This document shows positions 35,079 through 42,858 of a stretch of DNA of 64,000 nt, piece by piece. The DNA is from Coriobacteriaceae bacterium (lineage in GTDB: Bacteria; Actinomycetota; Coriobacteriia; Coriobacteriales; Coriobacteriaceae), in the NCBI GenBank assembly GCA_902399975.1, contig CABOHA010000003.1, positions 62,001 to 126,000 on the forward strand. The letters run 5' to 3'. Every line of letters starts with the position of its first letter. The first letter of the stretch is position 1. A program made the position numbers and the translations under genes. The notes beneath the pieces were generated by a model, which saw only the letters and a list, made by a program, of their open reading frames with translations, was not told where the DNA came from and did no database searches.

Positions 35079-36362
35079 ATGCTTGATATCAAGTTTGTTC
35101 GCGAGAACCCCGATGCCATCGATGTCGCCATGGCTAACCGCCAGACGTCTTGGGATCGCGAGAAGTTCTTTGAGCTCGACGACGAGCGTCGTGCCGTCAT
35201 CACCGAGGTCGAGGAACTTCAAGCTACGCGCAACGCCGAGTCCAAGAAGATCGGCGCCCTGATGAAGGAGGGCAAGAAGGACGAGGCCGAGGCCGCCAAG
35301 GAGGCCGTGCGCGCCGTCAACGAGAAGATTGACGGTCTGGCCGAGCGCCGCACTGCTCTCGAGCAGGAGCAGTACGACTTCATGGCTCACCTGCCCAACA
35401 TTCCTTGCGAGGCCACGCCGTACGGCAAGGACGAGGACGAGAACATCGAGCGCCGTCGTTGGGGCACCCCGCGCGAGTTCGACTTCGACTTTAAGCCGCA
35501 CTGGGATCTGGGCACCGACCTCGACATCCTTGACTTCGAGCGCGGCAACAAGCTCTCCGGCAGCCGCTTCACCGTTCTCGGTGGCGCCGGCGCCCGTCTT
35601 GAGCGCGCCCTCATCAACTTCTTCCTCGATACGCACACCAGCCGTGGTTTTAAGGAGTGGTGGCCGCCCATCGTCGTCAAGCGTCAGACCATGTTCGGCA
35701 CGGGCCAGCTGCCCAAGTTCGAGGACGACGCCTATCACGTCTCGGGCGACAACTTCCTGATCCCCACCGCCGAGGTCGTGCTCACCAACCTGCACGCCGG
35801 TGAGGTCCTCGACGCCGATACCCTGCCGCGCCGCTACACCGCCTTCACCCCCTGCTTCCGCGAGGAGGCCGGCTCCGCTGGTCGCGATACCCGCGGCATC
35901 ATTCGCCAGCACGAGTTCGACAAGGTCGAGATGGTAAAGTTTGCCAAGCCGGAGGAGTCCGACGAGGAGCTCGAGAGCATGACCGCCGAGGCCGAGTACC
36001 TGCTGCAGCAGCTGGGCCTTCCGTATCGCGTGATTAGCCTGTGCACCGGCGACTTGGGCTTCTCTGCCCGTCAGACCTACGACGTCGAGGTCTGGCTGCC
36101 GAGCTACAACGCCTACAAGGAGATCAGCTCCTGCTCCAACTGCGGTGACTTCCAGGCCCGTCGCGCCAACATCAAGTATCGCGACCCCGAGAACTTCAAG
36201 GGTTCGCGCTATCTGCACACCCTCAACGGTTCCGGTCTGCCGGCTGGCCGTACCATGGCAGCCATTCTGGAGAACTACCAGAACGCTGACGGCACCATCA
36301 CGATCCCCGAGGTTCTGCGTCCCTACATGGGCGGCCTCGAGAAGATCGAGCCGGTCGCGTAG
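35079..36362 (+). CDS. serS: Serine--tRNA ligase
   Basis: 427 residues. ATG 35079 follows CGGAGG; an ATG at 35052 lacks a site. The N-terminal tRNA-binding coiled coil ([18 protein letters not shown] through [10 protein letters not shown]) precedes the class II core: [19 protein letters not shown] (motif 2), [20 protein letters not shown], and [20 protein letters not shown] (motif 3). It charges tRNA-Ser; a tRNA-Ser(GCU) is at 42637. Confidence 0.97.
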   Translation: MLDIKFVRENPDAIDVAMANRQTSWDREKFFELDDERRAVITEVEELQATRNAESKKIGALMKEGKKDEAEAAKEAVRAVNEKIDGLAERRTALEQEQYDFMAHLPNIPCEATPYGKDEDENIERRRWGTPREFDFDFKPHWDLGTDLDILDFERGNKLSGSRFTVLGGAGARLERALINFFLDTHTSRGFKEWWPPIVVKRQTMFGTGQLPKFEDDAYHVSGDNFLIPTAEVVLTNLHAGEVLDADTLPRRYTAFTPCFREEAGSAGRDTRGIIRQHEFDKVEMVKFAKPEESDEELESMTAEAEYLLQQLGLPYRVISLCTGDLGFSARQTYDVEVWLPSYNAYKEISSCSNCGDFQARRANIKYRDPENFKGSRYLHTLNGSGLPAGRTMAAILENYQNADGTITIPEVLRPYMGGLEKIEPVA

Positions 36363-36383
36363 ATTGGCTGCATAAGCGATTTG

Positions 36384-36416
36384 CTAGGGCACTCCTTTTT
36401 GGGGTGCCCTTTTTGT
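36384..36416 (+). terminator. Terminator after serS
   Basis: Hairpin AGGGCACTCC-TTTTT-GGGGTGCCCT followed by TTTTTG. Confidence 0.85.
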
Positions 36417-36533
36417 GTACGGCCATACCATGCTGTGCGGACAGCTCAATAGAAAACACACGAACAACTGTTCTGTATACAGCCATCTACCTGCTATGCT
36501 TTTGCTAAATAAGAGCGAGAGAAAGGGGACGCG

Positions 36534-36911
36534 ATGGAGCTGTTTGATGATCGGGTGGTTTTGTTTGAGAGCGACGAGGGCGGGGAGTACCTGCTTGTGA
36601 CGTGTGAGCCGTCTGGCATGGGTGGCCTGGTGGTTCGACAGACGAGCGAGGGGCCGTTGACGCAATGGTGCTACGAGGAGTCGCCTCATGTGGTTGAGAC
36701 GTTTGTGGCGCACGAGGGGCTTGTGGCCCTAGAGCATTTCTATGGGGTCCAGACATCTAATCAGGTTGCTCGCATGTTGAGTATCTCGTTTGCCGATTAT
36801 GATTGTGCCCAGCGGGTGAGATCGCTCCTGAGGGAACTTGATGCTAAGTTTGGCGTGATCGAAAAGCCAATCGATCGTACGGGGAACGACGGTATATGCG
36901 GAGCAGCATGA
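36534..36911 (+). CDS. Hypothetical protein
   Basis: 125 residues, ATG 36534 with GAGAGAAAGGGG upstream. Begins MELFDDRVVLFESDEGGEYL. It contains PSGMGGLVVRQTSEGPLTQW and VARMLSISFADYDCAQRV. There are no membrane segments and no family I can name. Codon use is lower GC than its neighbours. It lies directly upstream of the tRNA-Arg array, a common position for acquired genes. Confidence 0.7.
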   Translation: MELFDDRVVLFESDEGGEYLLVTCEPSGMGGLVVRQTSEGPLTQWCYEESPHVVETFVAHEGLVALEHFYGVQTSNQVARMLSISFADYDCAQRVRSLLRELDAKFGVIEKPIDRTGNDGICGAA

Positions 36912-36947
36912 CAAAACTGCGTTCCACAAAAAAGTTTGAGATTGTGC

Positions 36948-36976
36948 TTGACTCCAATAAGCTAAAGTGGTTTTAT
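36948..36976 (+). promoter_or_regulatory. Promoter of tRNA-Arg copy 1
   Basis: -35 TTGACT at 36948-36953 and -10 TTTTAT at 36971-36976, with a 17-bp spacer. Confidence 0.6.
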
Positions 36977-36988
36977 ATGTTTTGCGCT

Positions 36989-37065
36989 GCGGCGTTACCT
37001 CAGCTGGATAGAGGGTCTGACTACGAATCAGAACGTCATAGGTTCGAATCCTATACGCCGCACCA
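36989..37065 (+). tRNA. tRNA-Arg(ACG), copy 1
   Basis: 77 nt with encoded CCA; anticodon loop CTACGAA (ACG, wobble inosine expected), acceptor GCGGCGT/ACGCCGC, T-loop TTCGAAT. The same sequence recurs at copies 2, 3 and 4. Confidence 0.96.
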
Positions 37066-37340
37066 ATTGAAATTCAAAGCCTCCGGCAACGGGGGCTTTT
37101 CTTTTATGGCAACACCGCATGGATTCGAACCTCGGTCGAGGCGCGGGCGTCAAGAAAACGCGGAGCGTTTTAGCCCGCGGGCGAGCGCGCCGGCAGGCGG
37201 GCGAAGCCGGTGCGGATCCGCGCAGCGGATGCGCGGAATCCTATACGCCGCACCAATTGAAATTGAAAGCCTCCGGCAACGGGGGCTTTTCTTTTAGGCA
37301 GTCGCCGCATGGATTCGAACCTCGGTCGAGGCGCGGGCGT
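37066..37340 (+). repeat. tRNA-trailing structured repeat after tRNA-Arg copy 1
   Basis: The tRNA 3' end plus terminator (37047-37106) reappears at 37237-37296, offset 190 nt, with a single change in about 60 nt. Between them lie a GGATTCGAACC block (an inverted T-arm match) and the body with AAAACGC-GGA-GCGTTTT, CCGGCAGGCGGGCGAAG and GGATCCGCGCAGCGGATGC. A second partial unit (CCGCATGGATTCGAACCTCG) continues to 37340. Confidence 0.85.
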
Positions 37341-37378
37341 CTTAATCATCACTTCGTAAAATTTTTCCAAATTGTCGC

Positions 37379-37407
37379 TTGACCCATCGAGGGGTCACGT
37401 GCATAAT
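37379..37407 (+). promoter_or_regulatory. Promoter of tRNA-Arg copy 2
   Basis: -35 TTGACC (37379-37384) and -10 CATAAT (37402-37407), 17-bp spacer. Confidence 0.75.
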
Positions 37408-37419
37408 AATCCGTGCGTT

Positions 37420-37496
37420 GCGGCGTTACCTCAGCTGGATAGAGGGTCTGACTACGAATCAGAACGTCATAGGTTCGAATCCTATACGCCGCACCA
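37420..37496 (+). tRNA. tRNA-Arg(ACG), copy 2
   Basis: Identical to copy 1 (77 nt, anticodon ACG, encoded CCA). It begins the first 425-bp tandem unit. Confidence 0.96.
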
Positions 37497-37725
37497 TTTG
37501 AGATTAAAGCTCCCGGCAACGGGGGCTTTTCCTTTACGGGGGCATTGCGGAGATTCGATCCTCGTTCGAGGCGCGAGCGTTAAGAAAACGCGAAGCGTTT
37601 TTAGCGAGCGGGCGAGTCCGCCGGCAGGCGGGCGAAGCCGGTGCGGATCCGCGCAGCGGATGCGCGGAATCCTATACGCCGCACCAATTGGCTTTAAAGC
37701 TCCCGGCGACGGGGGCTTTTCTTAT
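37497..37725 (+). repeat. tRNA-trailing structured repeat after tRNA-Arg copy 2
   Basis: Terminator GCTCCCG-GCAAC-GGGGGCTTTTCC, inverted T-arm-like AGATTCGATCCTCG, the body GCGAAGCGTTTTTAGCGAGC with GGATCCGCGCAGCGGATGC, then a repeat tRNA 3' end (37678-37686 onward) and a second terminator. Confidence 0.85.
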
Positions 37726-37803
37726 ATCGCGATGCGTCGAAGATCGCGCCAAGCCCTCCAAATGATTAAAAATCAAATTCGATAACTTTTTTTGAAAAAA
37801 TGC

Positions 37804-37832
37804 TTGACCATTATTCAGTCCCTGTGCATAAT
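37804..37832 (+). promoter_or_regulatory. Promoter of tRNA-Arg copy 3
   Basis: -35 TTGACC (37804-37809) and -10 CATAAT (37827-37832), 17-bp spacer. Copy 4 has the same promoter at 38229-38257. Confidence 0.75.
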
Positions 37833-37844
37833 AATCAACAAGTC

Positions 37845-37921
37845 GCGGCGTTACCTCAGCTGGATAGAGGGTCTGACTACGAATCAGAACGTCATAGGTT
37901 CGAATCCTATACGCCGCACCA
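37845..37921 (+). tRNA. tRNA-Arg(ACG), copy 3
   Basis: Identical 77-nt tRNA, exactly 425 bp after copy 2. The interval 37497-37844 appears identical to 37922-38269. Confidence 0.96.
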
Positions 37922-38150
37922 TTTGAGATTAAAGCTCCCGGCAACGGGGGCTTTTCCTTTACGGGGGCATTGCGGAGATTCGATCCTCGTTCGAGGCGCG
38001 AGCGTTAAGAAAACGCGAAGCGTTTTTAGCGAGCGGGCGAGTCCGCCGGCAGGCGGGCGAAGCCGGTGCGGATCCGCGCAGCGGATGCGCGGAATCCTAT
38101 ACGCCGCACCAATTGGCTTTAAAGCTCCCGGCGACGGGGGCTTTTCTTAT
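37922..38150 (+). repeat. tRNA-trailing structured repeat after tRNA-Arg copy 3
   Basis: Same content as the element after copy 2, offset 425 bp with no difference that I could find, so the pair is a recent tandem duplication. Confidence 0.85.
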
Positions 38151-38228
38151 ATCGCGATGCGTCGAAGATCGCGCCAAGCCCTCCAAATGATTAAAAATCA
38201 AATTCGATAACTTTTTTTGAAAAAATGC

Positions 38229-38257
38229 TTGACCATTATTCAGTCCCTGTGCATAAT
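38229..38257 (+). promoter_or_regulatory. Promoter of tRNA-Arg copy 4
   Basis: -35 TTGACC (38229-38234) and -10 CATAAT (38252-38257), 17-bp spacer; identical to copy 3. Confidence 0.75.
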
Positions 38258-38269
38258 AATCAACAAGTC

Positions 38270-38346
38270 GCGGCGTTACCTCAGCTGGATAGAGGGTCTG
38301 ACTACGAATCAGAACGTCATAGGTTCGAATCCTATACGCCGCACCA
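38270..38346 (+). tRNA. tRNA-Arg(ACG), copy 4
   Basis: Identical 77-nt tRNA, 425 bp after copy 3. Confidence 0.96.
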
Positions 38347-38622
38347 TTTGAGATTAAAGCTCCCGGCAACGGGGGCTTTTCTTTTACGTAAGCACCGCAT
38401 GGATTCGAACCTCGGTCGAGGCGCGGGCGTAAAGAAAACGCGGAGCGTTTTTAGCCCGCGGGCGAGCACGCCGGCGGGCGGGCGAAGCCGGTGCGGATCC
38501 GCGCAGCGGATGCGCGGAATCCTATACGCCGCACCATTTGAGATTAAAGCTCCCGGCAACGGGGGCTTTTCTTTTACGTAAGCACCGCATGGATTCGAAC
38601 CTCGGTCGAGGCGCGGGCGTAA
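38347..38622 (+). repeat. tRNA-trailing structured repeat after tRNA-Arg copy 4, with truncated second unit
   Basis: A full unit (tRNA 3' end repeated at about 38518-38536) is followed by a partial second unit (CACCGCATGGATTCGAACC to GCGCGGGCGTAAAG) that stops at 38624. The sequence then changes to the upstream region of the 813-residue gene. Confidence 0.8.
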
Positions 38623-38721
38623 AGCGGACGATTTCCTGTCGACTCGTGTAAGATTCCGAGTAGATGTCGCGACTTATTCGCGACCACTCCTTCTTCAAGC
38701 GACCGATCAGGGTGATATTCC

Positions 38722-41163
38722 GTGGCAGAGCGTCCGACATACAAGCTCAGGTTTCTCGATCCCAAGAAGCGCTTTCCGGCGATGCCCGAGCAGCCTGCGG
38801 GACGCTCATATGGCGTGGTCTGGAAACTCTTTGGCGAGGATCGGCATGAATCTTGTTATGTCGTCGAATTCGTTGGCAAAAGCCATGTGTCGCTTTTGGG
38901 CTACGTAAGCGTTTCGGGCGAGGTGTACAAGGTGGACCGCCCCGTCAGCGAGGCTCCGCTGCCCAACGATCCCGACATGGAACTGGTCCTTGACGAGTCG
39001 GACTCCGGTATTGGTGAGATTATGGTGAGGGGAGCAAACGGCACGATGCGCGCGTGCGCGCGAACCGTCGGCTCTCCCGAAGGTCCCATGCGCGAGCAGT
39101 CCGATCACGAGACATGGAATTCGACCCGCTCCCTTCCTTACGGTGAGTTCATGGCATCGATGTTCCTGCGCTACGTGATATTCGCTGACTCCGAAAATAC
39201 CATTGCGAGCACGGCGGACGCCGACGGACTCGACGAGGGTATGCAAAACGTTGTCGACAAGATCAAGCTCGTAAAGCTGCCCGAGCCGGTCGAGGTGTTT
39301 TTGGGCTTTAACACGACACCGCTACCTGACGCTATCGAGACGCTGCTCTACCGCGTTGACCATGCCGAGAATCCGAGCGGTATCGAGCGCTATGCCGCCG
39401 CCCTTATGAGTGAAATTGACTTGCCTCGCTTGCGCACCATCGCCGCTAAGTCCGAGATGAGCCTGGCTCGCATCGATCGCTCAAAGCTTTTCTATCTCAA
39501 TTTTGATCGCAGCCTGCTGGACCAGGACGAGATTGACATGCTGCTTGCCATCGAGTGCCGTCTTAACCGTCTCTCCGGCATCCTTGAGCACATCGGGGCC
39601 GGATTGGTCCCTGCGGCATCCTCGCCGAGCCTTGAGGGCTGCGCGCTCTTTGATGCGTGGCATATCGCCAAGACGACCAACGATGTTCCCCGACTGCTTG
39701 ATACGGCCTCGAGCGATAACCCGTGGGGCAAACCGGGTACGGTGGCTTGCCAGCCGGGCGGTGAGTGGGATGTGCGTACCCGCTTCGCGCGTATTGTCGA
39801 GGCGCTTAACGTGGTCACGCGGCTCGACTATACCTATCGGGCAAACGTTGCCGAGGGGATTATGCTCGTTCGGTTTGGGCAGTCTGTCGTTGATGCCATG
39901 CCGCAACGTGAATACGACGCTCAAGATGACGCCTGGCACGAGCTGGACGAGGACACGCGCACGATCTGGGCCGCGGAGCACGATGCGCGCGTGGCGCTCA
40001 CGCTTGCGGCAGCGTGTTTTGCCGCGGGCACCTGCATCACGCGCTGCTATGTGCAGATTGCTGCTCCCGACAGTGAGCAGGGCGAGTGCGTTGTCGCAAC
40101 GTATTTCTTTGGGCGCGCGGCCTATCTGGCCGATTGCGTGCCTGTCGCCAAGGATCTTGAGAGCATGGACATGGACGATATGCCGTGCAAGCGTGTGCTT
40201 GAGGCGTATGAGTCAACCGCTCCGGAGACGATTGAGCCGGCGGAGGTTCATGCTCGTCCGCGTGATGACCATCGCATGCTGCCGCCGGCGCTGCGCGATC
40301 TGCTGCTTGCCGATACGGCTGACGAGCTGGAGGTCATGGAAGAGGACGACGACCCATACGTGGCCCGTGTTGTTGAATTGCGCGAGCAGGCAAAAGTCGA
40401 CCGTACAGGTGCTTTTGAAGGCTTTTCCCGTCTTGTTGAGGAGTTGGAGGCTAAGTGCGCCGTCGCCGAGCTTTTGGCGACAGGTCCGGTTCAAACGCAG
40501 TTTTGCGATAACCAGCTGGTGCGCATGGTGCTACCGGTGTTGGAAGAAGACCGCTCTGTGCGAATCCTTCGTGCGCCCGATGCGCTGTACTTTGCCCAGC
40601 ACGAGATCTGCAGCTTTTACGCCGAGCAAGAGGACTTTGAACGAGCACTGCCCGAGGTGCGCCATCTTTACGATCTGGCGCGCTCGTCCATGCAGTCGCA
40701 CTTTGCGCTCATCAACGTGCTTGCGCGTCTGGAGCGCTTTGACGAGATTATCGAGGTGGCGCGCCACGGCCTACGTATTGCCAGCGATCGTTCTGCAATC
40801 GGCTACCTGTTCTATCGCTTGGCGTTTGCCTATTGGAATTGCGATCAGCTCGACCTGGCGCTGGCTTGTTACCGTCTGGTGCCGCGCGGCGAGGAGTCGG
40901 GCAGCAGCGCGCTGGAAGAAATGCAGGGCCTTATGAACGAGATGGGCGTCAGCGAGCCTCCGACGTTCGAGGAAGCGGTCGAGACCATCCATAAGGCTGG
41001 ACTAGAGCTGCCGCCAGTGTCCGCCGTGACGAATCAGCTGGCAGATGCCGCTGTGCAACTGGTCGACAACGGTTTCTTTTTCCTGGCGCGCGGTTGTATC
41101 TTCCAAATGTGGCGCACCATGGGCAACGACGAGCTCGGCTCCCTCAACCGCTCGCTGGGGTAG
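38722..41163 (+). CDS. Large hypothetical protein with TPR-like C-terminal region
   Basis: 813 residues from GTG 38722 (CAGGGTGA upstream). It begins MAERPTYKLRFLDPKKRFPA. The first 500 residues are unassigned and lack membrane segments. The C-terminal third (HEICSFYAEQEDFERALPEV, LINVLARLERFDEIIEVARH, YLFYRLAFAYWNCDQLDLAL) reads as helical tetratricopeptide-like repeats. An acidic segment (LEVMEEDDDPY) separates the parts. It lies between the tRNA-Arg array and the iteron-preceded ATPase. It may be a coriobacterial conserved protein; no function is assigned. Confidence 0.78.
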   Translation: MAERPTYKLRFLDPKKRFPAMPEQPAGRSYGVVWKLFGEDRHESCYVVEFVGKSHVSLLGYVSVSGEVYKVDRPVSEAPLPNDPDMELVLDESDSGIGEIMVRGANGTMRACARTVGSPEGPMREQSDHETWNSTRSLPYGEFMASMFLRYVIFADSENTIASTADADGLDEGMQNVVDKIKLVKLPEPVEVFLGFNTTPLPDAIETLLYRVDHAENPSGIERYAAALMSEIDLPRLRTIAAKSEMSLARIDRSKLFYLNFDRSLLDQDEIDMLLAIECRLNRLSGILEHIGAGLVPAASSPSLEGCALFDAWHIAKTTNDVPRLLDTASSDNPWGKPGTVACQPGGEWDVRTRFARIVEALNVVTRLDYTYRANVAEGIMLVRFGQSVVDAMPQREYDAQDDAWHELDEDTRTIWAAEHDARVALTLAAACFAAGTCITRCYVQIAAPDSEQGECVVATYFFGRAAYLADCVPVAKDLESMDMDDMPCKRVLEAYESTAPETIEPAEVHARPRDDHRMLPPALRDLLLADTADELEVMEEDDDPYVARVVELREQAKVDRTGAFEGFSRLVEELEAKCAVAELLATGPVQTQFCDNQLVRMVLPVLEEDRSVRILRAPDALYFAQHEICSFYAEQEDFERALPEVRHLYDLARSSMQSHFALINVLARLERFDEIIEVARHGLRIASDRSAIGYLFYRLAFAYWNCDQLDLALACYRLVPRGEESGSSALEEMQGLMNEMGVSEPPTFEEAVETIHKAGLELPPVSAVTNQLADAAVQLVDNGFFFLARGCIFQMWRTMGNDELGSLNRSLG

Positions 41164-41280
41164 GAGCGGCATAGAAGGGCTGGACCGCGCTTGTCATCCC
41201 ATTTGCTCGCCATGCCGACAAAACGAAGGGGCTACTGCTACCGGCGGTACCGGGAACATTTGCGTATAGATAAGGTATAA

Positions 41281-41480
41281 CGAATTAAGTCGTAACGAAT
41301 TAAAGTACGAATTACTGTATCGAGCAGGTCGCCGACAAATTGAATGGAGCCATTTGTATTGGCTCAGGTGGGTGGCTCCAGCAGGACCGGTAAGGTCAAA
41401 AGCGGCTAGGTCTGCTAAACCTGTTAAACTCTGCTAAAGTTGCTAAACTTTGCTAAAGTTGTTAAAACTAGCAGAGGAGG
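41281..41480. promoter_or_regulatory. Iteron-like array and AT-rich region upstream of the AAA ATPase
   Basis: Six GYTAAA boxes start at 41414, 41423, 41433, 41442, 41452 and 41461 (spacing 9/10/9/10/9), forming three 19-bp units. Upstream are repeated CGAATTA boxes at 41281, 41296 and 41308. The array ends just before the ribosome binding site of the ATPase gene (GAGGAGG). Operator or replication-type iteron function is inferred. Confidence 0.7.
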
Positions 41481-41485
41481 ATTGA

Positions 41486-42568
41486 ATGCCGAAAGCAATT
41501 AATCCCTTTAAGCCAACGGCGGGCATGAATCCGCCTGAGCTTATCGGGCGCGATGCTGTTTTGGATGACTTTGCCGAGGCACTAGAGAATGGTCCTGGTG
41601 CCCCCGATCGACTTATGCGCATCTCGGGTGTCCGAGGCACGGGCAAAACGGTGCTTCTCAACGCATTGGGCGATCTTGCGCGAAAAAAGGGATTCGAGGT
41701 CGTTGACGTGGCCTCAAATGCCGGTTTTTGCACTAGGATCCTCGAGGCTCTGCAGCGAAATGTTCGTCTTGAGTCAATGTCGATTTCCCCATCGATTTTA
41801 GGAGTCAGCCTCGGCTCCGTGGAGGTGTCAAAGTCGGCCTCTCATTTGGGCGAGGCGATGTACGATGCCGCGAAACGCGATGGCCTGTTCATTACGCTCG
41901 ACGAGATTCAGGATGCCTCAACTGAGGAAATGCGCGAGCTGGGCAATGAGATGCAGCTTTTGATTCGCCAAGGGGCGAATGTCGCTTTTGCATTCGCTGG
42001 CTTGCCAACATCGGTGGATGGCGTGGTGGTTGATGATACCCTTACGTTCCTTCAGCGGGCAAAACATATCGAACTCACTCGTCTCTCCGATTTTGAAGTC
42101 GGCGGATCGTTTGAGGATACAATGAGACGAGCGGGCAAGGAGCTCGATGAAGACGCCGCTGAGCTATTAACAAAGGCGTCAGCAGGCTATCCCTTTATGG
42201 TCCAGTTGGTCGGATATTACGCTTGGCAGGCTGCTGCGCGCAGCGGGGCGGAGAGCGTGAACGAAGGGTCCGCGCGTACGGGTATCCAAGCAGCTCTTGA
42301 TAGCTTTAATGCTATGGTGATTGCCCCGGCGCTGCGCAGGGTTTCAGAACGACAGTTTCAGTATCTCGCGGCAATGGCTCAATGCGAGGGCGATGAGATT
42401 GCCAACGGTGATATCGCCAAAAAGATGGGGCTGCCGGCGAACAAGGTCGGCTCGTATCGTAAACGTCTCATCGATGCGGGGTTGATTGAGCCTGCGGGCT
42501 ATGGCTGTGTTTCGTTTGCAATTCCGTATATGCGCGACTATTTGTTGGAGGCGGTGCGGGAAAGGTAA
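41486..42568 (+). CDS. ORC/Cdc6-like AAA ATPase with C-terminal winged helix
   Basis: 360 residues; ATG 41486 with GAGGAGG upstream. Residues 18-40 (ELIGRDAVLDDFAEAL) lead to Walker A GVRGTGKT at 48-55. Walker B with LFITLDEIQDAS is at about 134-145, and a sensor-like AFAFAGLPT occurs near 170. The C-terminal region after about 300 (RRVSERQFQYLAAMAQCEG, ANGDIAKKMGLPANKVGSYR) is a winged-helix domain with a RKRL recognition-helix tail. The layout matches bacterial ORC-like/AAA_16 ATPases. It sits behind a 19-bp repeated array and before tRNA-Ser. Confidence 0.82.
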   Translation: MPKAINPFKPTAGMNPPELIGRDAVLDDFAEALENGPGAPDRLMRISGVRGTGKTVLLNALGDLARKKGFEVVDVASNAGFCTRILEALQRNVRLESMSISPSILGVSLGSVEVSKSASHLGEAMYDAAKRDGLFITLDEIQDASTEEMRELGNEMQLLIRQGANVAFAFAGLPTSVDGVVVDDTLTFLQRAKHIELTRLSDFEVGGSFEDTMRRAGKELDEDAAELLTKASAGYPFMVQLVGYYAWQAAARSGAESVNEGSARTGIQAALDSFNAMVIAPALRRVSERQFQYLAAMAQCEGDEIANGDIAKKMGLPANKVGSYRKRLIDAGLIEPAGYGCVSFAIPYMRDYLLEAVRER

Positions 42569-42593
42569 AAATGGAATCGCTCCAAATTCCCTC

Positions 42594-42622
42594 TTGCCCA
42601 ACTTCGGCTGTTTGGTTACTAT
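42594..42622 (+). promoter_or_regulatory. Promoter of tRNA-Ser
   Basis: -35 TTGCCC (42594-42599) and -10 TACTAT (42617-42622), 17-bp spacer. Confidence 0.65.
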
Positions 42623-42636
42623 AGAACGGCTGTTAC

Positions 42637-42727
42637 GGAGAGCTGACCGAGAGGCCGAAGGTGCTCGCCTGCTAAGCGAGTATGCCCCAAAAGGGCATCT
42701 GGGGTTCGAATCCCCAGCTCTCCGCCA
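42637..42727 (+). tRNA. tRNA-Ser(GCU)
   Basis: 91 nt with encoded CCA. Acceptor GGAGAGC/GCTCTCC, anticodon loop CTGCTAA (GCU), and a long variable arm (TATGCCCCAAAAGGGCAT). A terminator GGGTCCCATTTGGGGCCC plus T run follows at 42745-42771, then an inverted T-arm-like GGCTGGGGATTCGAACCC at 42781-42798. Confidence 0.96.
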
Positions 42728-42858
42728 GTACGAATTTGAAGAAGGGTCCCATTTGGGGCCCTTTTTTTGTGGAGAAAAGAGGCTGGGGATTCGAACCCTC
42801 AAAAAATGAGGCGCCCCGTTGGACGCCTCATTTGGTTCGATGTGATATCGCTTTGGCC

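Noticed and set aside
36989..38346. Integrative element or prophage at the tRNA-Arg cluster
   Set aside because: No integrase, recombinase or phage gene is present near any of the tRNA copies.
37172..38559. Reading frames in the tRNA-Arg repeats giving similar peptides (for example RIRTGFARLP)
   Set aside because: They cross tRNA genes and terminators; the similarity reflects repeated DNA, not conserved protein.
36989..38622. CRISPR array
   Set aside because: The spacing is about 190 and 425 bp, the repeated units contain tRNA genes, and there are no unique spacers or cas genes.
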